Shown: positions 53,898 to 64,000 of the stretch, one piece after another | Layout of the letters: every line of letters starts with the position of its first letter | Position numbering within the stretch: position 1 is the stretch's first letter | NCBI GenBank assembly: GCA_965112735.1 | Contig: OZ218950.1 | Coordinates: 2,728,001-2,792,000, forward strand | Direction of reading: 5' to 3' | DNA from: Phaeosaccion multiseriatum | Lineage: Eukaryota; Ochrophyta, other classes | Length of the DNA stretch: 64,000 nt | Position numbers and translations under genes: made by a program | The notes under the pieces: model-generated | Seen by the model: the letters and a program-made list of their open reading frames with translations, nothing else | Told to the model about the DNA's origin: nothing | Databases searched by the model: none

Positions 53898-56002
53898 TCT
53901 GGAGAGAGTTTGTGTGTGCATGTGTGTGCGTGTGTGTGCGGGCGCGTGTGTGTGTAACTCATTCCCCCTCCCTCTCCCTATCGCCCCCCTGCCCGCCCCG
54001 CCTGTCGCAGAGGTAGCAGCAGCAGAACCTGGGGCATCAACATGCAGGGAGGAGCCACAGCAGCGGCGGCGGCAGCGGCGGCAGCAGCAGCGGCGGCAGC
54101 GGCACCCCTCAGAACCCCTCTCGGCGGTCCGGTGCAGCACAAGCTCATCTTGGTGGGGCTGTCAGTTTTGCAGCTTCGCACCTTGACCGGACAGAAGGAG
54201 GATTCCGACGCTGATGGCAGCCAACGGCAAGACCACCACCCCCTCTTTCTTATGCAGGAGGACCAACAGCAGCAGCAGCAGCAACCCCTCCTGTCGAGCG
54301 TGCACGACTTGATCTGCAGGCAGTTCCTGGACTCAGAGGCAGGGGCCCTCGCCGTACTGGGGCTGGCTTGGGGGCTCTTTCTACGTCTCGGCAGCGCGTG
54401 GTTTCCCTCCCACTTCGAACAGTGGATGCCGGACTGCGAAGATGCGCAAGTCATCATGCACGCAAATAATGTAACCGACTGCATGGGAGCCTTGCAGACA
54501 GTGCTCAAGAGTGAGGGTATCGGCGAGTGGTGGGGCGTGGCTAGTGGCGGGGGGGGGGGCGGCGTGGCGGCAGGGAGTCGCTTTGCCCTGAGCCAGACGC
54601 AAGCCGCGCGCCACCTCTTTTGGCTAGACTCGGCGGCTGCTGATGGCGGCAACGTGGATGATGATGGTGATGCTGATGGGCCGGGGGGGGGTGCACAGCA
54701 GCAGTCCGTGGCGCCCCACATCGCTGTGGAAGTGGTGCTGGCCGTGGTGAAGTGTCTGTTCGTTGGGGTGGAGGAGGGGAGGCAGCCCAAGCCGCCATTG
54801 CACCCGCCTACAAGTCTGGGGGCAGTGCTGGACGTGGAGCTGCTCGTGCCTGTGCTGGCGGCCGCGTTCACGGCAAAGCCGGCCTTGCACACCCACCACA
54901 GACTGTTGGTGGAGTTCTTTTTTAAAGAGGGTTTAGGGGGCTCGAGCAGTAGACAGCCCACCACCGAAGGAGGAGGAGGAGGAGGAGGAGGAGCTGGTGC
55001 CCTGGTGCAGGCAAGGGTGGGAGGAGGCCCTGCCCAGCTGCAAACAGTGCTGTTGGACTCTTGTCTTTTGCTCTTCCCATGGAGGTGCACGTCCACTCTT
55101 GATGTAAGTAAGCACGGAGTCAGGAAGTAGTGAGCCGTGGTGTGGTGTGGTGTGGTGTGGTGTGGAGGTGGTGTGCCCAACGCTCCCTCTGCTTTGTGGG
55201 TTTTCTTCTTTCGACTTTACTTTCCCTTCCTTCCTTCTTCGTCTTGCCTCTGGCCTTGCCGTGCGAACCTCTTGTTCTCCTCATCCCTTCAACACACTGC
55301 CTACACTGCCTGTGTGTATGTGTGTGCGTATTGCGAACCTCTTGTCCTCCTCATCCCTTCAACACACTGCCTACACTGCCTGTGTGTATGTGTGGGCGTA
55401 TTGCGAACCTCTTGTCCTCCTCATCCCTTCAACACACTGCCTACACTGCCTACACTGCCTGTGTGTGTGTGTGTGGTGTGTGCGTGTTGGTTGTATGTCA
55501 CCTCCGTGTCCCCTCCGCGCATGCCGTGCTGTGCTCTCTCTCTCCTCTCTCACCCCTTTCACCCGTCCAATTATCGGCTCTCTCTCCGTCTCCTCCATCT
55601 CTCTCTTCCTCTCTCTCTCCCTCTCCCTCTCTACTCTATCCCTCTCTCTCTCTCTCTCTCTCTCACGCACTCTCTCCCTGAGCAGCTGCTGAGCTCCTTG
55701 GTGGTGGATCGGCTGTCTGCAGGATACACCATGAGTCTACTGCAGGAGTGGGGCTATGCACCCAATACGCAGCGCTTCACCACCACCCTTCCTCTGCAGG
55801 GAGAGGGCAGTGTCTGGAGATACGCAACAGCAGCAACAGCAGCAGCATCAGGCGCACGTTCCGATTCCGTTGGTTCGGATTCCGTAGCTGTCGAGCTTTG
55901 TCGGGATTTTCAGTGCACTCTCTCAGGGGAGACACTCGCGGCTGGCACCGTCGGGACGGTCTTGGGGACTCGTCCAGTGAGCGGGATGGGGCAGGGGCAA
56001 CA

Positions 56003-56040
<38 letters not shown>

Positions 56041-56314
56041 GGCAGGGGCAAGGAGGAGGAGAGGGAGGCGGAGCAGGGGTTGAAGGTGTGCTCGTGGTGC
56101 GCTTTGCCCACCGGTACTGTATGCTCGCGGTGATCAAGCACCGACTGAGCTTCCTTGCAGACAATGGGTCTTTGCAGCAGCTCGGGAGGAGTGGTGCGAG
56201 CTTGAGTCAAGAGGTGGGCACCGACGCCTATCTTGACTCGCTCAGGGAGGGACACATGGGCATCAAGATTTTGAAGAGGTGAGAGAGGGAGAAAGAGAGA
56301 GGAGAAAGAGAGAG

Positions 56315-56356
<42 letters not shown>

Positions 56357-59300
56357 TTTGGGAGAGGGGGGGGAGAGGGGCAGGGGGGAGGGAGGGGGGG
56401 GGGGGGGGCGAGAAAGTGCCAAGTGAGGGCGAGGGATAGACGTCTTGATGCACCACAGGGGCTCCGTGACCCCAGCCCCAGGGGACAAGAGCAAGGTCAA
56501 GTCTTGCTACACTGTTACACCTTTGTACAATCTTGAAAGCACTCGACGTTTCGGGGCGGAGCTGCGTCTTGCCGACCGCCCAAACTCGTTGACTGCCACG
56601 TCCAATGTCTGTCTGTCTCTCAATCTCCCTCCCCTCCCCTCCCCTCCCCTCCCACTCTCTCTCCCCTCTCCAGTATCTTCTCGCACAACCCTGCCTTGGC
56701 CACCGTCTTTGGGAAGGACTCTTTGCGAGCAGAGACACATAATTTTCTGAAACGGCAAGGGAAGGAGTATCTATCCGAGTCACTCCTCTCTCACAGGAAG
56801 CTCACTCTGATCGAGCTGAGGTCTCTATCTGACGCGGAGCTGCTTAGGCTTGGGCTACAGAGTAGGCCTCCTCCTGTCTTGGCCTTCCATGACTGGCTGC
56901 TGGCGCTGCTGCTGCACTTTGTTACCGTGCTCTTTCCCCAGGTACAGCAGCAGCAGCAGCAGCAGGAGGAGGAGGAGGGGGAGGAGGAGGAGGGAGAGGA
57001 GGGGGAGGAGGGGGAGGAGGAGGAGGAGGGAGAGGAGGAGGAGGGGGAGGAGGAGGGAGGGAGGAGGAGGAAGAGGAGGAGGAGGAGGAGGAGGAGGAGG
57101 AGGAGGAGGAGGAGGAGGAGGAGGAGGAAGAACGCCTCCCTCCCGTGTATAGCCAACCGCTCGTCTCTTCCCCGACCCCCACCCCATCCTACCCCATCCC
57201 ACCCCACCTCACCCCACCCCACGCCGTGCTCCCTTAACAACCAAACAGATAACCACCGCTGGGACTGGCACCGCTGGCAGCGGCCCCCACCAACTCCTCG
57301 GGAGGAGAAGCGAGGCCGAGGCCGCAGACGCACGCACCGGCATTGTCAGGACTGCTCTGCAACTCATGTCGAGTTTGTGCAGCAGGGCGGCTCCTGCTCC
57401 CTGGCCAGGAGCAGTACTTGACGCGGTGGCGGGCAACGGGGTGGGAGGGACCATCTCGTCGTCGTCGGATCACAAGTCACTCATCAATCAGTGCCGCAAG
57501 GTACGTACGTATGTACGTGTGTGTACGTTTGTGTGTACGTATCTTATCTCATCTCATCTTACATAATTCCTTGCTGTTTGCTTGCGCGCTTACCATCCAT
57601 CCATCCATCCATCCATGGCCCCATCGTCCCCTTCCCTCCCCTCCCAACCGTACTACCAACAGGTCAAGGAGATGGAGTGCCAGAGTGGCAATCTGCCCAT
57701 CACATCGGCCGCTCTGGACCTGTTCGGTGCCGTCATCGCGCACCTCAGCCGGCCCGCTGCACGCATCGACCTGAGGGCAGCCTTTGCGCCCTTCCCCGCC
57801 TTGGCCGGTCCTGGCCAAGCCTATGCCAACGGCACCAACAGCTCGAGCCCCTGTCAGAAGCCGAGGCAAAGGCCCACCGAGAGGCGCCTCCGTGGGGGAG
57901 AGTTCAGCTCTGCTTTGGCTGACATGGGCTACCATCTGTCTGCTCAGGTGAGTTTTGAGTTGAGAGTGTGCTGCGATTAGGCGGTTGTTGTAGAGGGAAA
58001 TGATTTGTAGAGGGAGGCAATGTAACAAAATTATATATTATATATTATATATGTATATATTATATGTCCTTGTCTCAATTGTCCTGTTTGTTTGTTTGTT
58101 GGCTCTCTGTGGACTTGTTTAGAGAGGGTCTATTATAGACTGAAACGAAAGTGTGGATGGCGGATGGGATGGAAGGCAATGGCAGTGGATGGCAGTCGAT
58201 GAGGGGCGGAGGGTAGCAGGGAGAGGGTAACAGAAGGATATTCGATGTTCGATGTTCGATGTCTCATTGGTGTTGGGTGTATACGGCCTTAAAACCTCAA
58301 ACTGCCCCCGTGTCTCTTTCCTGTCTATGTCTAGGCCGTGCATCTTCTCTTTTCCCTGGCAGCAGCTCACGCGTTGCCCGGCCCCTCTTCCTCCTCTTCC
58401 GACCGGGATGGAGGGGAGGCAATGGACGAGAGTGATGGTCTTAGAATCAGCAGCACCAGAGCTCTCACAGTTGGCGATAGCGGCGGTGGAGAGGGCAGGG
58501 AGGTGAAAGAGGGTACCCTCTCTTACAGCGATCTCATGACCCTTGCACTGCACTTCGAGGCGGGAGGGAGCAGCATGCTCGAGCAGCAGCAGCAGCAGTT
58601 GGTGATACAGCAGCAGCAGCAGCAGCAACCGCCGCGAGGCAGCGCGGCTGGGGCTAGGGGAGTTGGGGTCGCGAGCAGCAGCGTTAGGCACGAGTTGGGC
58701 ACACTATTCAAGCGACTCGTGTACCCAGAAGGCAGCCGATGGGAGAGGGAGCAGCGCTTACGCCTGGGCCAAGAGCTCATCGACTTTGTGTGTGGAGCTG
58801 TGCCCGACTTGGAGGGGAGTCGGAGCAGCGTCAGTATGAGTGTCAGTGTCACCATCCGCGGGCGGCGGTGGAGTGTGCTTACCAAGGCCCTTCTTATCAT
58901 CCGCATGCTGCTAGCCCGGCCGCTGTGTGTCGCCTCGGCAGATACCGTTCCCAGAGGAGGGAGGAGAGGGCGAGGAGAGCAGGGAGGAGGAGGCGGCGGG
59001 GGTGCTGGAGCCGGCACAAGCACCGCAGGCAGCGATAGTGGTGGTGGTGGTGGTGGTGGTGGTGGTGGTGGTGGTGGGGTGGTGGGTATGTCTGGGACTG
59101 GCGGCTGGGGGGCGGGAGCAAGAGTCCCCCAGCAGTCCAGTGGAGGCGGGGGAGGAGGGGGCTACGGCTTCGGTGCACATGGACACTCGGGCGGCGTCAG
59201 TAGCGACAAGGGGGACGCGCCCTTGTGGACGGGCGGTGTCAGTAACCCTTGGCTTGGGGGGGAGAGAGTGGGGCCAGCATCAGGGACAGGAGCAGGGGGA

Positions 59301-62015
59301 GCAGGGGGAGCAGGGGGGGCAGGGGCCGACCCTCGAGGGTTGGGGGGTAGGCAGGGTCGATGGAGCGCGTTGGACGGGCTGCGGCATTGTGTGGTGGGGC
59401 GCATCCTGCGAGATGGCAGTCTAAACAGGGCTCTCTTGCGTATCATGGGCCTGCCTTCGACGAGTGCCATGCGGCGCCTGTTGGATAGTGACACGGCCCA
59501 CTCCACTGTGTCCCTCATGGCGGAGCTGGTGCACGTGGAGGACGGGAAGGAAGGTGAGGGGCGGGGAGGGAGGGCGGGACATGGCACGGTAGGAAGGGGG
59601 GGGGGGGGTGGGGATAACGTTTGGTTCGTTGTCGAGGAAGAGTGCATCCACGGCCGTCTACTGCCACCCTCTGTCATCCACTGCCATCCACTGCCATCCA
59701 GCATAGAGTGTCTGCCCCCTCTCATATGAGCTTGAATCAAGCTTTTGTTCGTCCACGTTCTGCTCCTCTCTTGATGCATTACATGAATTCATCCTATAGC
59801 TCCGGTAATGTTCACATTTTCCCTCCCATGTTTTTTGTTTCGCTTTTGCTTTCCTCGTTTGCTTACGCGGTGGTGCGCTCCCCCCCCCTTCCCTCTCTCT
59901 CTCTGTCTCTTTCTCTCTGTCTCTTTCTCTCTTTCCCTTCCTCCCTCCCTTCCTTCCTTCCTTCCTCTCCCCCCCTCCCTCCCTTCCTCCCCTCCCTCCC
60001 TTCCTCCCCTCCCTCCCTCCCTCCCTCCCTCGCTCCCTTCCTTCCTCCCCCCCTCCCTCCCTCCCTCCCTCTCTACCTCCCTACCTCCCTACCTCCCTCC
60101 CTTCCTGCCCTCCCTCCGTCCTTCCTCCCCTCCCTTCCTTCCTTCCTTCCTTCCTTCCTTCCTTCCTTCCTTCCTTCCTTCCTTCCTTCCTTCCTTCCTT
60201 CCTTCCTTCCTTCCTTCCTCCCTTCCTCCCCTCCCTTCCTCCCCTCCCTCCCTCCCTCCCTCCCTCCCTTCCTTCCTTCCTTCCTTCCTTCCTTCCTTCC
60301 TTCCTTCCTTCCTTCCTTCCTCCCCCCCCTTCCTCCCTTCCTCCCCTCCCTCCCTTCCTTCCTTCCTTCCTCCCTCCCTCTCTCCCTCCCTTCCTCCCTT
60401 CCTCTCTCCCTCTCTCTTCCTTCCTTCCTTCCTTCCTTTCTTCCTCCCCTCCCTCCCTCCCTCCCTCCCTCCCTCCCTCCCTCCCTTCCTTCCTTCCTTC
60501 CTCCCTCCCTTCCTCCCCCCCTTCCTCCCCTCCCTTCCTCCCTCCCTCTCCCCCCCCTTCTCCCCTCCCTCCCTCCCCCCTCCCTCCCTTCCTCCCTCCC
60601 TTCCTCCCTCCCTCCCTCCCTCCCTCCCTCTCCCCCCCCTTCCTCCCCTCCCTCCCTTCCTTCCTCCCTCCCTTCCTTCCTTCCTCCCCTCCCTCCCTCC
60701 CAGTGGATGTGACGATACTTCCCCTGGACTTCTTCCAGGGCATCCTCCACTCCGACTACTCTCCAGGCAGCGCGGGGGGGGGACTCAGTAGCAGCGGCGG
60801 TTTCGACAGAGGCTGGGGAGGAGGGGGGGGTGTGGGTGAGGCAGAGGAGCTTCAGCGTTTGGCGCAAGAAGCGTACACGGTACTCCACAGAGTGCTCTTC
60901 ATCGGTACACAGCTGGCAGAGTACAACCACAACCACCACCACTACGATCACGACCGCCTCGACCACACGCATGGGCAGGAGGGAGAGTGGCAGGGAGGGC
61001 AGCAGGGCTTCTTTCCTCCTAGGGGCGTTGGTGATACAGATCGCCATTTGGGGAGTATGCAAGGTGCTTCTCCGGGCGGTTTGCATCAGCAGGCAGCAGC
61101 AGCAGCAGCAGCAGGAGGAGGAGGAGGAGGGGGAGGAGCAGGAGGAGGAGGAGGAGGAGGAGGAGGAGGAGGAGGAGGAGGAGCAGGAGCAGGAGCAGGA
61201 GAGGCAGGGGGCTTGGGCTCATCGGGAGGAGGGGCCGTGCTGCTGCCTCTTCGAGATGTGGGGGGGGATGTGGCCACGCGAGCGGTGGCGGTGCTGACTC
61301 AGCATGTTGAGCTCGGGGTGTTGGGGGCGGGGGCGGAGGGAGGCGCCGGGGGTGCCTTTTCCTTCGACACTTCTGCTGCTCGCTCGCTGTCCCTCGTTCC
61401 CTCGTATCTTCTTGTGGCGGCCTCGTACATTGATTTCCCCCTCCTGCGAGGGCTCCAAGCTGACCCGGTGATGGCCTCTCTGCCGCTTCTCGCAGTGCAG
61501 TCTCTCACCGCCGTCGTTCGCAGCATGGAAGACTGTAAGTGTGCAAGTGTGCCCTCCATGTGGGTCTCTGCGGTGTGTATGTATGTATGCATGTATGTAT
61601 GTATGTATGTATGTATGTATGTATGTATGTATGTATGTATGTATGTATGTATGTATGTATGTATGCATGCATGTATGTATGTATGTATGTATGTATGTAT
61701 GTATGTATGTATGTATGTGTGTATGTATGTGTGTATGTGTGTATGTGTGTATATTTGTCTATTGGGGTTGAAACAATAAGAAAAGAAGGAAATCTGACCT
61801 ACCTGTCTGTCTCTCCCCTCTGCCCTCCCCCCCGCCCCGCCTCCTCGCTGTCCGCCGCTTCCAAATAGCAACGGTGAACACACCGGTTGCAGGGGACATG
61901 TCCACTACACACACGCAGACGCACAGCTCCCTCATGGACTTCCTGGGGGTCAACAACTGCGCCCCTCTCGCGCAAGCTCTGATGGGCACGCTGGTGTGTG
62001 TGTGTGGGTGTGTGC

Positions 62016-62051
<36 letters not shown>

Positions 62052-62407
62052 ATGTGAGTATGTGTGTGTGTGTGTGGGTGTGTGTGTGTGTGTGTGTGGG
62101 TGGGTGTGTGTGTGCGCGCGTGTGTGTGTGTGTGTGCGTGTATGTGAGTATGTATGTGTGTGCGTGTGTGTGTGTGCGTGTGTGTGCGTGTGTGTATGTG
62201 TGTGCGTGTGTATGTGAGTATGTATGTGTGTTTGTGTGTGTGTTTGTGCGCCGCGCGTGTGTTTGTGCTTGAGCGTGCATGTGTGTGTATGTGCACTATC
62301 CCAACGCCTCTCTCTCTCCCTCCCCCCCTCCGCTCTCTCTCTCTCTCTATCTCTCTCCCTCTCTCTCTCTCTCCCTCCCCCCCTCCGCTCTCTCTCTATC
62401 TCTCTCC

Positions 62408-62439
<32 letters not shown>

Positions 62440-64000
62440 CCCCCTCCCCTCTCTCTCTATCTCTCTCTGACTCTCTCTGACTCTCTCTCGCTCGCTCTCT
62501 CTCTCACGCTCACTCCCCCCCCTCCTCTCTGTCTCGCTCTCCCACACACACTCTCTCCCCCTCTCTCACTCTCTCTCACCCTCCCTCAGATGGACGACAA
62601 CGAGTGCCTGACTCTCCGCGTTGCTACTCTCGACCTCATCATCGCTGCTGTGGAGGCTCAGCCCGGCTTTGCGGTGCAGCTCTTCGTCACAAGGGACCTT
62701 GTGCAGAGGACGAGGGACACAAGAGGAGGAGAAGGAGGAGGAGGGGCAAGCTCTCCTGAGGGAGCTAAGGCTAAGGGGATTCCGAAGGCGTTGACGCTGG
62801 CGGATGTGATTTTGAAGCTGCTGGGAGACAGCGAGAGACTCTTCAATGAGCAGGTGCGTGAGGTGTAGAGACATTCGACGGTGACTGGAACTGAAACGCC
62901 TCACCTCCCCCGCCGCCCCCCCCTCCCTCTCTCTCTCTCTCTCTCTGCCCCCCCCACCCCCCCCTCTCTCCCTCCTGTTGTTCAGCCGATCCTGCTGTCC
63001 CACACTCTCCACCTCGTGCTCGCCCTGTGGGAGAAGGAAGGCGTCAGCAAGCTCGGCCTCATCGTTGCTGCCCTCGTTGGGGAGGGGGGTCGGGGCGGCG
63101 ATCGCTTCTGGCAGGGGCTCTTCTCGCCCCTGTTGAGGGATATGCCCGATCCGCCCGGCGTGGAAGGCGACGGACAGGAAGGAGGAGGAGGAGGAGGAGG
63201 AGGAGGTGTGTACAACACAAACATGGCCTTACACTGCCATCGCCTGGCGTGCCACATTCCCGTGCTCAAGATGCTTGGGCTGGAGGTGCACAGCGGCATG
63301 AGGGCCAGAGGACAGGCCATTTCAGCGGCAGAGGCGGCGGCAGACAAGAGGCTGCGCCGTGCTGCCGTGAAAGGGCCGGCTGAGGGCCGGGAGCCTGCGG
63401 CTGTTTTATCACCAACTGCTGCTGCTGCTGCTGCTGCCAGCGCCCCTACCATCTCTCCCACCACTCGGCAGGTGTGTGCGCGATGGAAGGAGTTGATGGG
63501 ACTAAGATGAATCCCGGTCTCTCTCTCTCTCTCTCTCTCTCTCAGCTTCGAATTTTTGCTGGTGCTGAAATAGTATCAAGGCTGTCCTCCTGACTCTTCC
63601 CCCTCTCTCTTTCTCTCACACTACCTCTCCATCTCTCCATCTCATCATCTCTTCATCCCTCGTACATACATACATACATACAAACATACACATACATACA
63701 CACATACATATTATACATACATACATACATACATACATACATACACACACACAAACATACATACATACATACATACATACATACATACATACATACAGGT
63801 GGAGTCTTTCCTGCAGGAGAATGCGGGGAGCCGTTTTGACTACTGGATGCGTACATACATGCGTTTCGACTTTAAACCCGAGGTAGCCCTCGAGGTCAGA
63901 GAGAAGGCCACGCGGGCAGGGGTGGACCTTCGCAGCTGCATCCGAATGGCGTCCGAGAGACGCTTTGGAGATGCCTTTTTGTACGACGTTAGCGAGATAC
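52572..64000 (+). CDS. Nup188/Nup205-type nucleoporin (partial, runs off right edge)
   Basis: Exons: 52572-53015, 53150-53787, 54011-55103, 55686-56278, 56459-56587, 56674-56941, 57249-57500, 57663-57947, 58335-59553, 60704-61534, 61869-61993, 62590-62853, 62986-63471, 63799-64000 (about 2276 aa so far, phases consistent). These large alpha-helical proteins scaffold the inner ring of the nuclear pore. Family-like parts: [57 protein letters not shown], an SH3-like insert starting [16 protein letters not shown] and ending [38 protein letters not shown], and [15 protein letters not shown]. Inserts of polyQ, polyG and polyA make it longer than animal homologues. The donor at 56587 (TC|GTTGAC) is weak. 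Assignment to Nup188 rather than Nup205 is tentative. Confidence 0.8.
53790..53950. repeat. mixed (TG)n and (GA)n tract
   Basis: Two cycles of TG repeats, GA repeats and a GAGAGAGTTTGTGTGTG block fill the nucleoporin intron right after the donor. Confidence 0.9.
55263..55472. repeat. 70-nt tandem repeat, three copies
   Basis: Copies begin at 55263, 55333 and 55403 with GCGAACCTCTTG and include CATCCCTTCAACACACTGCC; the third has an extra CCTACACTG. They lie in the nucleoporin intron 55104-55685. Confidence 0.9.
56942..57128. repeat. (AGG)n/(GAGGAG)n tract
   Basis: Purine-rich on the sense strand, starting right at the donor of the nucleoporin intron 56942-57248. The opposite composition to the tracts found near acceptors. 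Confidence 0.9.
59880..60703. repeat. long polypyrimidine tract, CCTT/CCTCC units
   Basis: From about 60120 to 60701 the + strand is C and T only (roughly 580 nt), made of CCTT and CCTCC units, ending in the CAG acceptor of nucleoporin exon 10. Proline/leucine/serine frames through it are spurious. Confidence 0.95.
61577..61751. repeat. (TATG)n microsatellite
   Basis: GTAT units with occasional GCAT and GTGT, in the nucleoporin intron 61535-61868. Confidence 0.95.
61994..62580. repeat. (TG)n followed by (CT)n tracts
   Basis: The intron 61994-62589 starts with (GT)n at the donor and turns into CT/CCCTCC blocks before the acceptor. A [24 protein letters not shown] block is repeated three times (62317, 62372, 62431). 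Confidence 0.9.
63661..63798. repeat. (ATAC)n microsatellite
   Basis: CATA units in the last visible nucleoporin intron. The acceptor CAG at 63796-63798 is the final repeat unit. Confidence 0.95.

Noticed and set aside
56791-57333. - strand frame of 180 codons with poly-Leu/Ser
   Set aside because: The complement of an AGG repeat within a nucleoporin intron and its flanking exons.
59621-60791. Long + strand frames rich in Pro, Ser and Leu (and their Arg/Gly/Glu complements on the - strand)
   Set aside because: They are translations of the CCTT/CCTCC repeat in an intron, are open in several frames at once, and have no non-repeat content.

Overview
The window is nuclear DNA of a photosynthetic stramenopile (heterokont alga). 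Genes are split by short GT-AG introns. Several proteins start with an ER signal peptide followed by an aromatic residue (W or F) in an ASAFAP-like context, the plastid-entry signal of algae with secondary red plastids. The clearest case is ADAFAPP in the PPR protein. The compact layout would suit a eustigmatophyte such as Nannochloropsis/Microchloropsis, but that genus call is only an inference.

I resolve 21 protein genes, most with exon joins that keep frame. From left to right: the N-terminal part of a DEAD-box RNA helicase (-, runs off the left edge); a small secreted protein (+); a mitochondrial TPR protein (-); a membrane DnaJ (+); a WDR20/creC-like WD40 protein (-); a two-TM coiled-coil protein (+); a PH-domain protein (-); a double AN1 zinc-finger protein (+); Pam18/Tim14 (-); a ZNF511-like protein with extra CCCH fingers (-); a small membrane protein (+); a thylakoid-lumen protein with a C-terminal KOW motif (-); Erv1 sulfhydryl oxidase (+); a plastid PPR protein (-); a small signal-peptide protein (+); a RluA-type pseudouridine synthase (-); a DUF1995/LPA3-like plastid protein (-); a Golgi-type glycosyltransferase (+); histidyl-tRNA synthetase (-); a heat shock factor (-); and a Nup188/Nup205-type nucleoporin (+, runs off the right edge). 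No tRNA, rRNA or CRISPR was recognised.

The layout is striking. All nine + strand genes start head-to-head with a - strand gene, eight of them within about 240 bp, so paired bidirectional promoters look like the rule. Many genes serve organelle biogenesis (Pam18, Erv1, PPR, LPA3-like, HisRS, the helicase, the lumen protein).

Non-coding DNA is dominated by microsatellites and minisatellites, many of them inside introns and pyrimidine-rich on the transcribed gene's sense strand just before the 3' splice site. One intergenic element (11131-11580) has ~55-60 bp terminal inverted repeats around eleven 29-nt repeats and looks like a MITE. A 15-nt sequence, TATCACCAACTGCTG, recurs at several unrelated loci on both strands and in different reading frames.

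The main uncertainties are gene starts (several alternatives are given), the 5' end of Pam18, one weak splice site in the nucleoporin, one frame change in the DnaJ gene, and the stretch 20295-21385, where no gene model convinced me.
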